A stretch of DNA of 64,000 nt, taken from NCBI RefSeq assembly GCF_000003815.2, contig NC_049983.1, positions 20,054,338-20,118,337 on the forward strand. The letters run 5' to 3'. The notes under the pieces are model-generated. The model did no database searches. It saw only the letters and a program-made list of their open reading frames with translations, and was not told the origin of the DNA. Shown piece after piece: positions 33,231 to 45,954 of this stretch; position 1 is the stretch's first letter, and every line of letters starts with the position of its first letter. The DNA comes from Branchiostoma floridae (Eukaryota > Chordata > Leptocardii > Amphioxiformes > Branchiostomatidae). The translations under genes were made by a program, and so were the position numbers.

Positions 33231-35100
33231 TCACCGGGCGAGCGGAGCATTATGTCACTGTAAACACATAGGGAATAGTGGTACATTCATGTTATTATCA
33301 TGCAGCCAATTCAAAGTGATATTACTGACAAGTTGAAATCCATCATTCCCTCAAGTGCGCATTCTATGCTTCTTGGCCGATCATAAATGCATTACTTTTG
33401 CTTTCATTAACCAATGGGAATGGAGACGTCTGATTGGTCCATGTAACCACGACCTTGGATAGCACTTGTTATCTTTTTGTAACAATCATGAGTTGTTTTC
33501 TTATTTTAATAGGAGAATAGTCCTGGTTACAAGTTTGTGACCGAATACACTGCACAAGAATATCAATAGTATTTAAAGTTTGAAGACTAGAAGGTTTTTC
33601 TTTTACTCTCTGTATTCCTTGCTAGTTTGGAAGGAGTTTTGAATAGACCTGTGGGTCAGTAAAGATTTCTAAACGTTATTTGAACGCCTGACTAACAGAC
33701 ATCACGTTGCAATGGATAGATTCTCGTAGAGCCGAGATGTGAATGAAAGAAAACAATGTTTAAACGGTTGGGATATAATTTGCAAGATGATAGTTGGCAG
33801 CTCAGAATGCAGAGTTACACTCATTTGAACCTAGTTGTCACTGTTATGGTTGTTTTACGTACCGATCGGAGTGAAATATGACATTGTGTGTGACAATCAT
33901 TTGATCAGATCATTCGAACTACAGGAAAGACAAGTTGCAACAAAAAAGATCTTGAGAAAGATTGCATCATGTTTTACTCATCTTACTTAACTTGACTTTA
34001 GTGCAGAGAAATGTGGTATGCAATGAAAATTGTACCTGTATAGTTAACATTGCCGTTTGCCTTTTTCTAGTGAAATGCAATGGTAATGACGCATCAGTGA
34101 AAAGTGTATCATAGTGAATATCCGATGTATTCATTGAGAGGTCAGATGCATTGATTAGTCGTTCTGAATGATTTTTCTATGTACATGCTATATGTACGCA
34201 CGCGCGCGCTCGCTTGTTTGTGTGTCAGTGTGTGTGTGTGTACCAGTATGTGTGCGCACGCGTGCGTGTGTGAGGGGCGGTGTATACATGATATAAATTA
34301 TTGGAAATATACAATCATTATGTCAGTAAAGATTCCCCAAATGTTATATAGTAGCCGACAAACTTGAATTGTGTTGTAATTCTTAGATGCTAAGATTTGG
34401 ATAGATCTGAATGAAAGCAAACAATATTTTAACGGTAAACCTGACAATGGTTTTCTGTGTACTCTGACGACTGAGAAAGATGTCATCTACACACTCATAT
34501 GATAACATTTGAAATAAAAACCTAGTTGTCACTACCATGGTTTTCCTTACGTAGCAATCAGAGTAAAATAGATGCTAATGACGTAATGGAAACATTCAAC
34601 GACAATTATGTCATCAAGGTTTGATCGCAGATTATTGTACGGAAGGAATGGTTGTATCAAGAACGATTACTTAGTACTTATATCACTTTACTTATTAACG
34701 GTGCACACCCCAGTTTATTTGGGGTCTCAATACGAGGCTGCGCAACATTAAGTCTAGCGACTGTCTCTTCCAGGAAATACTTCTGAAGCAGAAAAGCCGT
34801 GGATGGAAATGAAGGATATCCCTCAAACTTTAAGACAACCGAGTTTCAGTTTCTTCAACCTCCCTAGTTTTCGTAATTTGTTGGGCAGAAAACTTTTTCA
34901 CGTAAAAAACTATAACAGTATCATGGTATTCCCTACATTGTGCATGCACATATTCCTACCGATTTGAATAAAGCTGCCTTGGGCAATTGAAGGCCCCAAA
35001 GTAGGATACGAATAAACAACCTGACTCACGTAAAACACAGCAATCAAATCTCAAACCCGTCTGCTAAAGATGAAAGTAATGCAGTAGTTTGATCAACTCG
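33231..35100. other. 3' flank of gene B
   Basis: Matches the 3' flanks of A (inverted) and C (direct, on to about 34700 versus 58300). Includes a TG/CG-rich tract at 34200-34275. No gene recognised. Confidence 0.65.
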
Positions 35101-35108
35101 CTCGCTTT

Positions 35109-35610
35109 AAGTCCGTTCGCAAATACCAAATGTGAAATACCTGTACTATGCCTTTCTTCTGCAGACTAGTCTACACACAGGGTTTTTTTTTACTCAAAGG
35201 ACATCAAACTTTTAGTCTCGTAGGTCGTGTAGCCTACTCAATATCTGACTCTGTCACACTGGCACGTCGTTTTCTAAGTCCATATGACTTCTAGCACCCA
35301 ACAGGTCATTGATTCAGCTAAATCCACCGCCTCCTTGTCTGTACCTCTCTCTGTGGTATAAGTCCGTTCGCAAATACCAAATGTGAAATCTGCACCATGC
35401 CTTTCTTTTCCTAACTAGTCTACGCATGTTTTTTGTCTGAAAGGAATCAAACCTTTGGTTTTGCAGGTCGTGTGGTCTGCTCAATATCTGACTAGTCCCT
35501 GGGACTTCTAGCATACAACAGGTATTCTCGTGGATTTAGGTGGATTTATGCAGGTGTACCTAGCTAAATACACCGCCTCCTTGTCTATTCCTCTCTCTGT
35601 GGTATGAGCC
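35109..35610. repeat. direct tandem duplication, about 250-bp unit
   Basis: AAGTCCGTTCGCAAATACC occurs at 35109 and 35360, and CACCGCCTCCTTGTCT follows at about 35325 and 35571. Two full units, not coding. Confidence 0.8.
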
Positions 35611-35960
35611 TTCAAGTCTGATATCGCTATCTGCCATGTCATGACGAAGTCAGGTTTCTGGTCAGCAGAAAGTGGGTACTAGACATCTCGTCTCGTCTGC
35701 CTTTGGTCTAGGCCCCTAGCACTCGATGTGAGCTATATTCTGTAAACCAAAAGAACGAAAACCTGGCCCAAGATTGGTATTACATCGTAGTGTCCTGTTA
35801 GGTGTATAGATGGTTTCCATTGTGTGAATTCAGCAGGTATGCCGTAAAATCACAATGTCGCATTCCGACGTCCTCTGCGTTATATGCAACGCTGCAACGT
35901 GTCTTATATACATACGTTCAGAGTATATAAAAGAGAGATATAGACACCACACAAATCCAC

Positions 35961-37029
35961 ATCATATAGGGACAACATTTGTGTACTTTGATCTACCTTG
36001 TGTACAGTCACAGTAAAGCTAGCGTTGAATATTCATAACTTAGATTCAATACGACTGGAAAGGAGAATCCTCTAACCGACACTGGGTCAATCTTTCATTT
36101 TTTTCACACTTTCCAGTTTGATAAATACTTTTAAGAGATTTATTGATGATAATGAATCGGTCCGAGTTTTGAAAAGGCACTTGAAAACCTCCAAATACTA
36201 TAGATCACTAATATAGAAAAACATTTCCTATGGTGTTTAATTCGAGGGACGCTACATAGACAACAACCGAAGTTGAGTAAACAGGCGCACCTTTCTTTAA
36301 AGGTTAGGCCAACACAAGAGTTAAAGTAATAAAAAAAACAGCAATCAAATCAAATCCGTCTGGAAAAATGAGAGTCGTGTGGTAATTTCATAAAACTGCT
36401 TTCTTGTTCTTTGAATATCACCCTGTTCTTTCAAGTACACTGTTTCTTTTGTTTTATGCATAGAGATTTTGCTGTTCAACTTTTTTTTTCAGTTTTACTG
36501 GCAGTTCTAGCATAGTGTCTCTATGCAAACAGACATACAAATGTCCTTTTAAATGTCTTAATCCAAACTCACCCATTTAGTTAAGAACTGGTACACTATG
36601 CAGACAACTTGTGTGATGCATGTATTTTAAGCTATATATCGTCAGAAATAAGAATTTGCCTAAAGTCACCCATTCTTTATACAGATTGGTCTCCATTTAG
36701 CTTATGGGTGTGTAATTGGTCACGTGGTTTTAGATTAGTCTCATTTTGTTTTTCCAAGCACATGGGATCCTGATGCTTATGTACGAGTCAGGCATAAGAT
36801 CTTAAGAACGGGGCGCACACAGCGAGCACGACGTTAGACAGTGGCTCTTACATGGAGGCAGGATTCGAATGACTCCATAAGGTATTTCTTATTTATTGTT
36901 TTGCTTCTTCCCATTTCCCTTAATTGTGAGTAAAATGTGTTTCATCAGCCATGAAAACGAGCCTTAGTCTTTATTTTGCTTAGCCCCTTTATACAAATAT
37001 TATGAATTTGATATGTTTTCCTCGATTTT
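35961..37029. other. upstream flank of gene C, direct match to gene B flank
   Basis: Matches 20848-21917, including CTAGCATAGTGTCTCTATGC at 36507-36526. No gene seen. Confidence 0.65.
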
Positions 37030-37310
37030 GTAGCCCATAATAAAACCAAGAGGTTCGAATCCGTTGATATGCCACCGATCTTGTGCTCTTGATAAAGACA
37101 CCTTACAGGACTTTGCTGCCTTTATTCAGGTGGAAATGGGTACCTGAATTCTAGATTCGGTTAGGACCGTCTCTCGGATACGGCGTTAAGTTATAATTAA
37201 ACACGTTAAATGGAGGTCCAGTGTTTGAGGAGAGCCACACATCTAGAACCCACCACACAAAAAAAGTTGGGTCCTTCCGGTGTGAGTGGTTCAAAACTTA
37301 CCGTCCTATG
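37030..37310 (+). mobile_element. tRNA-derived SINE in gene C flank
   Basis: Same insertion as 21918-22225, with a consensus-like B box GGTTCGAATCC near 37054. The A-box end is eroded. Confidence 0.7.
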
Positions 37311-37465
37311 GTTCAAAACCTACCATCCTATGGTTCAAAACCTACCATCCTATGGTTCAAAACCTACCATCCTATGGTTCAAAACCTACCATCCTATGGT
37401 TCAAAACCTACCATCCTATGGTTCAAAACCTACCATCCTATGGTTAAAAACCTACCGTCCTATGG
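37291..37465. repeat. 22-bp tandem repeat grown from the SINE tail
   Basis: About eight units of TACCATCCTATGGTTCAAAA plus CC. The unit equals the SINE 3' end seen once at 22196-22225 and twice near 17190. Because 22 is not a multiple of 3, all frames stay open through it. Confidence 0.92.
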
Positions 37466-38485
37466 CTGCGAATTTCTATCCGTATTTCGGTTGGTCACAG
37501 AAGCTAGTCAGACACTACTTGTAGACGTTGTAGATTATACTTTAAATGGAACTACTTGGTATAACGTCGCTGTTGTCTCAAACAACGCAATTCATTTCTT
37601 CTTTTTGGCGACGCCTCAGGGGCGGAGCCGTTCTTATAGTACTGCGATTAAGTTGCCAGGAATTCTAAATATTCCACGCACGCATTCCCAGGGGAATTCG
37701 TTTTTGACAAGAACTTGCGGGACGGGCGTTTGCATGTAACATTGAGGAACTGTAAGTTGCTTCTTTGGGCAGTTTTTATACACCATTGCAGCTTTTAAAA
37801 GATATTTCAAATGAGCTTTCTGGAGACTAAAGAAAAACGTGTCACATGTTTCTTGATGTATTTGGTAACTTATAACTTCTTACAGTGAAGAATGATAAGT
37901 TTGGACATGTAGCTGATACAGTTTGTTTAGATGTCACTTTATAGACTATGACTGACGCATCGATGATAAAGAAAGTACGCGAAGATAAAACTCACCGTAC
38001 ATTGGACTTTTTAAGGCAGACTTCTTTGACTACATGATGCTGTCCTTTATTTTGCGTATTCTTACTGTGTGATAGAAGTGTTGTTTTGTTGGAGGGTTTT
38101 ATGTTTTATTTGTGTGTTTTGTATCATGTGTTTTCGGGTGACCTTTGCCACTTTTTACTCTATTGGTTTCTTTTCCTTTCTTGCTTTTTTGTTTGTTTTC
38201 CTGGGTGATATCGCCACACGCCCAAGCGTTTCCGTGACCGGGGTCCAGTGAATTCTGTTTGCGGCCAGAGTCATGGAGAAGTTGACCTGCGGGTACAAAG
38301 AGACAAAATGACATAAATATAACAATGCCTTGAACGGATTCTCTGTTACAAAATGTACTGTGTAGGTATACCCTTCCTCTGTATAAACAGAGTCTTATTT
38401 TAGAGTACGTTTACAAAATGCAAAGGACCGCAATGTAAAATGAAAGCTGATAGATGCTCCGTAAATAGTTTCATCAGGTTGTAGA

Positions 38486-38733
38486 TCAATCGAACAGAGT
38501 CTTCTTCGTTCACACCTTCGTTCGAGTCCTGGACTTCCAGCAGCAGCAGCTGCCTGCGTCTGCCAGGTTGGGGGGATANNNNNNNNNNNNNNNNNNNNNN
38601 NNNNNNNNNNNNNNNNNNNNNNNNNNNNNNNNNNNNNNNNNNNNNNNNNNNNNNNNNNNNNNNNNNNNNNNNNNNNNNAAACGTCTACAGGAGAATTAAA
38701 AGAAGGTTGTGAAACGAAGAAGACTTTGTTCGA
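38486..38733. repeat. imperfect inverted repeat around an assembly gap
   Basis: TCGAACAGAGTCTTCTTCG at about 38489 faces CGAAGAAGACTTTGTTCGA at about 38715. The 100-N gap lies between the arms, so the gap may mark a palindrome that resisted assembly. The preceding 37470-38480 shows no gene. Confidence 0.6.
38579..38678. other. assembly gap (100 N)
   Basis: Exactly 100 N, the usual size for a gap of unknown length. Confidence 0.98.
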
Positions 38734-38739
38734 CTGATA

Positions 38740-41000
38740 GAATGCTGTTTTCGATTCATCAAGAAAAACGCTTACAATGACAATTATTGCATATCACCCA
38801 GATCAACAGAAAACAACAAATACACTATTGTCTCTGGACATATATCTTGTCACTATAAGACATGATCTTTTACGTTGACCCATAGGCTGTGGGCCCTTTC
38901 TCTGTAACGAATTGTTAGTCTACCTCACCTTTATGCAGCAGTGAATTCCTTCTGAAGTCTGCGGGCGGCCATGCTACCTGCGCGAACAGAGATAGAATAG
39001 GCATAAATACATTGCAGCCATTTCCTGCCATTCACCGAGAATCAAATTGGTTTGCCTTTTATGAAAAACAGCTGGTCGTTACTGGAATATTCATTGAGTC
39101 ATATGAATCTTGTCGAAAAGGAGGGGATATTACATATAGATAAGGCCAAAAAATCCCGGCGGAACATTAACTAAACACAAATTCCGAACGCAATTAACTG
39201 CCAACGATCAACTCAAGAATCTCTGCAATCATTGATATTTCAGTCTAATTAATGCATGTTGGGTCGGTAACAAAATTAAAACTGGACCGCTCGGTTGAGT
39301 GGTAGTGTACCCAAGCGTACAATTTATAACACTTGTTGACACATTGGACCATGGTCGTCGGAATATCTGCTGAAGAGACTAAGCAACGCAGTAACATAGA
39401 GAACTGCTACGTAACCTCTTACAACCACACCGCCGACACAACACGCTTACAGTAAAAAAATAAACACGTCAAACAAGAATGTACAATCCGTGTAAACGAA
39501 CAAAAATACACGTCTAAACTGACATCAAATCACAACAAGACCGGTACAAAGAAAAAAAAGAGCTGCAAAATATCTGATTCAATGACAACAACAAATCATT
39601 ACCATCACATCGATCACGCATCAAACAACAAAACAAAGTCTCAAAATAAAATAACTAAAATTTAGAACCTACAACTTACAAGAGCAAAGCCGATGACCTT
39701 AACTGATGATATCAAAAGAAAGACTACATTATGATACATGCAATGCAACTTAAGCATAGTATTTTTGATATCTTAAAATTATCATAAAAGTTTCAGTATC
39801 AAATTCCCTTTTCCATCGAGGGCTCCCCGGCACCTCTACGGTGCTAGGAGTGATGCATGTCCGCCAAGGCATCTGCGCATACGGGGTCGTTTACGGACTC
39901 GCTCCCTCCCTGGGACCCCAGAAACTGAATTCTGCTTTTGCTTGACTTCCGGTTTTGTAAGATCCAACCTCTCCCCCTCCATATTTACATTTCGGAACGG
40001 CCATCAAATCCGTAATCAACACAGCTTTCTAATCGTATTAGTCGCGAATCCAGCAAAACCTGTCTAGAAAAACAGATGGCGTCTACAATAAGTCTACTCA
40101 ACTTAAGTGCTACAACGGTTTGACTTTCTTTCTCTCTTGCTAGCGGTAGAATTTGACGAAGCTCGAAAATCTGACTGGGTTTAATAGCATGGCATTCTCA
40201 CTACGGTAAACCTGACTTGCAGGAGATAAACTCGTATTTATGAAATATAAACAGATTTTGGCTAGATCTAGAGGGCCAAGAAAAGGAGCGGTATCGCAGT
40301 ACCTCTCCGTACACTTGAAGCTTCGTCACACAGAAGCCTAGAGCTAAGTAAGGGTTGAAATCGCATCACCGAAGAACTTATTCACCAATCCAGACACAAG
40401 TACATGTACAAAGGCATCAACTGGAAGTCTAGACCTTGGTGATTCTAGGAGAGATATACACGGTATCGGCCATAGAACAATCTGACAATGACACTACACA
40501 ATGAATGCCGACCGATCTAACCGGAGAGGGAATATCAAAAACTACATTCTTTCAATGATATAACTTTCCGCTGCACCAAATGCAAGGAACAGGCCATTCA
40601 ATCGGAGAAAAACCAACATACCTTGTCAGAAGTGATGCATGTCCTTGTATCTGCAGCGGAAACAGACTCCAAACTACAGTCGTAGCGTCCAGAAAAGTTA
40701 CAGCTGAGATGACCCAAACCCCATGTTAACGCCTCGGACGCCCCGCTCCTTCTGTCTCGTCCACAGACAAGGACCGGAGTGTATACCCGGACCCTCCCAG
40801 TTTCGGAAGATTGACAGGAGGGGGGCAGTTTTGTCCTATTGGTCAAATGTTTTAAAACTTCTCCCTGATTGGAGAAGCCATAGGTCGGGGGGGATCAAAC
40901 CAGTTTGAACCTGTTCGGTCTTCTGCAAAAACTGGCCATAAGGTCCCTTGGGAAAGCATTGAGTCACTGACCTTTGAAAGGTTTCTAGGTCACAGGCCCG
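38740..41000. other. no supportable gene
   Basis: Mostly AT-rich DNA. A stretch with GGAGTGATGCATGTCCGCCAAGG (about 39845) is partly repeated near 41425. A splice-bounded minus-strand mini-exon at about 38935-38985 reads MAARRLQKEFTAA then stops; it is not supported by neighbours. Confidence 0.4.
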
Positions 41001-41001
41001 A

Positions 41002-41130
41002 GGTCTGTCCCAAATCAACAAATAGCCGGGCTTGCAAAACAGGCGATGGTAGAAATGTGTTTTCGGGTCTGTTCCAGATCAACAAACAGCCGTGCTTGCA
41101 AAACAGGCGATGGTAAAAAATGGTGTTTTC
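41002..41130. repeat. 64-bp tandem repeat, two units
   Basis: GGTCTGTCCCAAATCAACAA at 41002 and its variant at 41066, each followed by GCTTGCAAAACAGGCGATGG. Confidence 0.85.
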
Positions 41131-41534
41131 GCACGTGCCAGATTTGGCTCCAGGCATGGATTTATAGTTGCTGGGCGGACAGGACAAGTCAAAACACGAC
41201 AAACAACCACCATGTGCAGGGCACTGTTATTTTTCACACAACTGATGGATCTTTAACTTCAAAACAATAACTACGTTCTGATACTGTAACTCCATTATGT
41301 TTATCACCAATGATAACTTATCATAAAAAAGTTTGAGTTACAAATTCACTTCACCTACTATTGTTTAGCCTGGTATTAAAGCTGGAACTGCAAATGCATA
41401 CCCCGGTACTACGCATACCTCTACTGTGCTGGGAGTGATGCTGGCCCGCCAAGGAAGATTAGGGCACACGAGGTCTATGGATGATATCAGTGGGCTCATC
41501 AATTTTTGCTTGATTTGGAAGAAAACTAAAGGAC

Positions 41535-41567
<33 letters not shown>

Positions 41568-42989
41568 ACTCAAGATCATTTGTGGCACCTCTTGAAAACA
41601 AAAATAAAAAAATTGTTTTGTTGAGGTACCATGCCTTGTCAATTTCATCATAGGCTAGAAAACTGTGTCCTTCTCCACGCGTTCGTCCTCCAAGTTCAAA
41701 CCCACTCGTGGCCCAGTGTACGGGAACCCTGCCGGGTTTGGGTAGACTCTCCTACGACAGAGGACACAGACTGAGGTGACTCGGTACTATCTTGAATGGC
41801 AAGATGTTGTATCCATTATCCCGCATTTCTGTGTCTTTCCTGACCTCCTCCCAACACCCTAATCATGTTGTTGCTTTGGCCTCAGCAAAGTCTTGTAGCT
41901 CTATATTTAGCTTTTCGAATTTACCGCGTCCTTCTGACCGGTGGGGGCTAACGGTACAGCATGGCTTGTCTGCACCGATCTTGCTGGCCGGTTTCCGGGC
42001 GAACAGGTTGTTTGTTTATGTTGCTTACCCAGCAAACCGCCTAATGGCGGCGTTACACCCAACGTTTGAACTGAAGAGTACAAGCTGCATATCAGGACAG
42101 AATAACAGATTCATTCACGTCGAGAAAGTGTACATGTTGTAGTTTCTTTAACGTGCCCGAGGTGTACGTTATTGGAGGTTGAGGTTGTGTAGTGGTGCAT
42201 GGTGGAGTGTCAATCATATCTCATATTTCCCGACAGGAAATATATTATCTTTGAGGGTGTATTCCTCTTCTTTTTCTGTCATGTTTGAACACATTTTCAC
42301 ATGATTTATTAAAGTCAATAACAAATGAACAGAACTTAAGAATTTCTGGACCCTCGTGTGGGTTGATTAGAGATGAGTACGACGAAGTAGCAATTACTCT
42401 GAATAACTTGCATAATTAATTAGAAAACGATACATTTTGTGGGGAGAATCCATAACGGTGAAATATAGGAATTCCGAACTTATAAGGCAGGTACTTATCA
42501 ACAGCTAAACTTTACCCCCAATGGATTGACCTAATTTGCATGATTAAGGATTAAGTATTTCCTAAGATATCTTTTATCTCCTGTCTTCTAAACGATAGGA
42601 AGGTAATACTCACAGTATGCAGCTAACATATATACATACATATACGAGTCTATATAAATGAATAGCTATCAATCATTAGTTAGTTCCTAATTTGCATGAT
42701 AATACCAGCAACACTGTAATGCTTTGAAACGTGCAAAATATTCTACAAATACCCCGAACATAATGAATAAGAACACCTCGAACATTTCTGTTAGTACGAG
42801 CATTGTGTATGAAAACCGTGGTGCTATTTTTTCTCTCACTAACTTGCAATACGGTACAGAGCAGAACCAGATCAAATTGCTGTGCCATAGGCATAATTAT
42901 CTCAAAGCAGAGGTAACGGTGGGGGAGGGGGTAAAGGGATAGTTAGTAGAGTGATATCGTATGGAGTAAGTATGCATAGTGTTCGGCTC
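41131..42989. other. no supportable gene; element debris
   Basis: Contains a C-run/A-run at 41538-41568, an unassigned 116-codon frame at 41792-42142 without splice or family support, and octamer-bearing AT-rich debris of the dispersed element at about 42400-42720. Confidence 0.4.
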
Positions 42990-43232
42990 AGACCTAAGTG
43001 GTTTCGGCTTCTAATCCGTCGCTGATCTTGTGCCCTTGGGGAAGGTAAACATTACATGACTTTGCTCACTTCACTCATATAAAAATGAGTACTTAATTAG
43101 CTAGTTTGGGAAGTCCCTCGGATGGGACATTAAACGGGGGTCCCGTGTGTGAGGACAGCCGTAAAAGAACCTGCCACACAAAAGAGTAGGGGTTCTTCCC
43201 AGTGTTAGTGGATCAAGAAGTATCAACAACAT
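42990..43232 (+). mobile_element. diverged copy of the tRNA-derived SINE
   Basis: Shares GATCTTGTGC, GACTTTGCT, AATGAGTACTTAA, GTCCCTCGGATGGGAC and the GGTTCTTCCCAGTGTTAGTGG end with the other copies. Confidence 0.65.
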
Positions 43233-43259
43233 GTGGCTATGATAATCTAGATCCATATG

Positions 43260-43433
43260 TCCCTACATCTCTGACCAAAGTGCATATGTTTTTGATTTGT
43301 CCCTAAACCACGGAGTCTTCCCTGAATCCCGGAAAAGAGCAAATGTGGTACCAATTTTCAAAAAGGGGGACCCTGAGGAACTACTGACTTGTATCCCTAC
43401 TCTGTCCAAAATCCTTGAAAAAATTGTATTTAA
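43260..43433 (+). pseudogene. LINE reverse transcriptase remnant, part 1
   Basis: A frame reads FPESRKRANVVPIFKKGDPE...TLSKILEKIVF, matching the early RT motif of Jockey/CR1-like LINEs (wK.A.v.PIfKKGd, then sKilEkiv). It is cut by the element at 43434-45212 and continues at 45217. The 5' part is missing. Confidence 0.75.
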
Positions 43434-45212
43434 GGACTTGACGATATTTACCGGGGGGGGGGGGGGAGAAGGGCTAGTCCAAAATGGTTCTGGTAAAAAA
43501 ATTTTCTATGGCCCTCCCACCGCCCTCAAACATTGTTCTATGGCCCTCCCCCCGCCCCCAAAAATTTTTCAATGGCCCTCCCCCCGAAATTTTTACTTAC
43601 TTTTTCCATTACACACACTGTGTATCATTAAATAATATAACGTTAGCAATAATGATAGCGGTAGTGTTGTTTGAACGGGCCCACGATCGGGGTGTCAATA
43701 CCCGCGCGTCAACAAATTACGCACGTTGGAGTCCTGCTGCCTAGTGCTGGGGCATATCTCTCCCAAAGTTTTAAAACAGCCGACTTTTCATTTTGATGAC
43801 ATGTATACAAACATGTAGCACTTGACGTTGTTATACTCGCACTGCAGCGGTTATAAGACTTACCTTGTCTGATATCACTTCTCCAATCTACGTGAAAAAA
43901 GTCTTACTGGGAACGTTACACAAGATCTCGAAACTGAGCGCTTGAACTTTCCGCCAGACCGACGGCTATAACTAAGTATAAGGCCGTCCTGGGATCGGAG
44001 CGCCGAAGGCCCGACCGGTGTAGGGGGTCCGGGGATTGCTCCCCGGAAAATTTGGAGATTTTTGACCCTCTAAAACGCAATTTCCTGCATTCTGTGAGGA
44101 AAAAAAATTGTTAAGTAAACGTGGATTTTATGCGTCCATATCAACGCAGAGAAAAGCGGGTGTGGGAGGGGCATTGCCGCGGCGATCTTTTCCACTACAC
44201 ATGCACGATATTTACACAAAAGAAAATAAATTAATTTTGTAGTTGGACGAGACTTGAGTACATTTTAGCGATATCGTTACTAACCGCTTCAAGACTGCTT
44301 TGATCATTCCAAAACGGGAGTTATTTTGGCCAGCCTACAAACTTGCCGAAAAATTTTCGCGCCATCAAGATTACGTCACGTGGCATGCAGCAGAGAGCCC
44401 GCTGTCACGAAAGTAAACATCGTAATGTCTTTTATAATATCCCGTTGCCGTCCGTGAGCCATTCCGTTTACAAAAAGACGATGCACGCAGGATCGATATT
44501 GATGCCAATTTTAGTTTCTATAGTCTTCGTAAACTTCGCGCGAGCATGGAATCACACGAGAGGCGGCTGCAGCAAAATTCGTATGTTGGGGGGGGGGGAC
44601 TATATTGACTTAATCCTTGGGGGTCCGGGGGCATGCTCCCCGGGGAAAATTTTGAAGTCTTGACTATCGAAAACGATCTTTCCTAAATTTTGATGGGCAA
44701 AATTTGCTGGCAGACTAAGCTAAGTTTAATAGCCTTTCTAGTAGTACTTCACATTGTTTTAGCTTATTATTGAGGGCGACGACGCCCCCAACGTATTTTC
44801 ACGATTTCTAGTTCCCAAGGCACCAGCCGTCGCAAGGTAGGTCTGGAGAAATGTTGAAATTTGGACCCTCTGAAACACGATTTTCTGCATTTTGAGGGAT
44901 AAACTTCGCTGGTAGACTGTGCTAAATGTAATGACGAGCGCCGGAGCGTCCTGGGCGCCGGAGGCGCAAGCCATCGCATGGGACGTCCAGAGAAAAATCG
45001 AACTCTTGACCATCTGAAACTTCATTTCCTGCATTTCAGGGGCACATTTTCCTTGTATTTATTAAGGCCACTGAGGCAATTTTTTTCAATTGCCCTCGCC
45101 CCGGCTCAAAAAATTTTTCGATGGCCCTCCCCCCAGGCCAAAAAGATTTTTCAATGGCCCTCCCCCCTTATGCACCAGCCCTCCCCCCCCCCGATAAATA
45201 TCGTCAAGTCCC
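43434..45212. mobile_element. TTAA-flanked non-autonomous element (1779 bp) inside the LINE
   Basis: Inverted ends GGACTTGACGATATTTAYCG and complement, each flanked by TTAA (43430-43433, 45213-45216). Removing the element and one TTAA restores the LINE reading frame. Subterminal repeats of AATTTTTCAATGGCCCTCCC occur near both ends, and inner repeats carry GGTCCGGGGATTGCTCCCCG. No transposase. TTAA is the target of piggyBac-type elements, but the ends start with GG rather than CC. Confidence 0.82.
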
Positions 45213-45216
45213 TTAA

Positions 45217-45780
45217 ACACGTGTACAACCACCTGATGTCCCAAAACTTATTACATCCTCTTCAGTCTGGATGTATCCGGAAAGATCCACTGTAGGCCAA
45301 CTTGTTTGTTAACTGACAAAATTTTTATGGTCACACTCGTCAGCATCTTCAGGAGCTGATCACTCCTGAAGTCTCTGCCTCTACTCATTACGACCTTCGT
45401 AACAAACATAATTTACAGTCACCGACTTGTACCACAACTCGTTATCAAAGGTCACATCACTGGAATGGTCTTTATATAGCTGTATGGTCGCTTAATCCTT
45501 CGTCATTCAAAAATTACTTAGTAACATTAGCCCTTCGCTTAACACACATTTAGTCACGCCCAGGTACGCCTGCGCTTTACTCACACGCCTCCGTATCGGG
45601 ACTCGTAGTTTAAACTTTAGCTTATCCACACGTAATTTAGTCGATTGTCCCTCTTGCAGCTGTGGCTCCCGATTTGAAAGCGTTACCCATTATTCACTGT
45701 ATTGCCCTAACTACAGCCAACTATGACTATCCCTTCTCTACAATCTTCATGACCCTGTAAGCTCAACCCTTGATTTGAAA
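45217..45780 (+). pseudogene. LINE reverse transcriptase remnant, part 2 (C-terminus)
   Basis: Continues the LINE frame with HVYNHLMSQNLLHPLQSG, loses the RT core by deletion, and ends with YDLRNKHNLQSP...SFKNYL and a CPSCSCGSRFESVTHYSLYC knuckle, typical of LINE C-termini. Several stops and shifts make it non-functional. Confidence 0.7.
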
Positions 45781-45954
45781 ACACGGTCAATACCCCCCCC
45801 CCCCCCAGCTATTTGGGAGAAAGTCATGATTGTGTTTGAGTCTCCTAGTAGCAGCTTTTTCTTGAATTTCAAGAATAAATTTTGTTCAAGAATTCGAGAA
45901 TAATAAGTCATCTAGTTAAGTTAATAATATGGATCGTCATAATTCTAGCATGTA

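Noticed and set aside
37291-37465. CRISPR-like array of short direct repeats
   Set aside because: No spacers between repeats and the genome is eukaryotic.
37221-37739. 172-codon ORF
   Set aside because: Most of it is a 22-bp tandem repeat, open in all frames, ending in a SINE tail.
38069-38251. 60-codon hydrophobic ORF
   Set aside because: Phe/Cys-rich frame caused by a T-rich stretch; no start context or neighbours.
38935-38985. Minus-strand mini-exon reading MAARRLQKEFTAA, reminiscent of an E2 enzyme start
   Set aside because: An in-frame stop precedes the candidate donor and no downstream exon is visible.
41792-42142. 116-codon ORF
   Set aside because: No recognisable domain, no splice context, composition as in flanking DNA.
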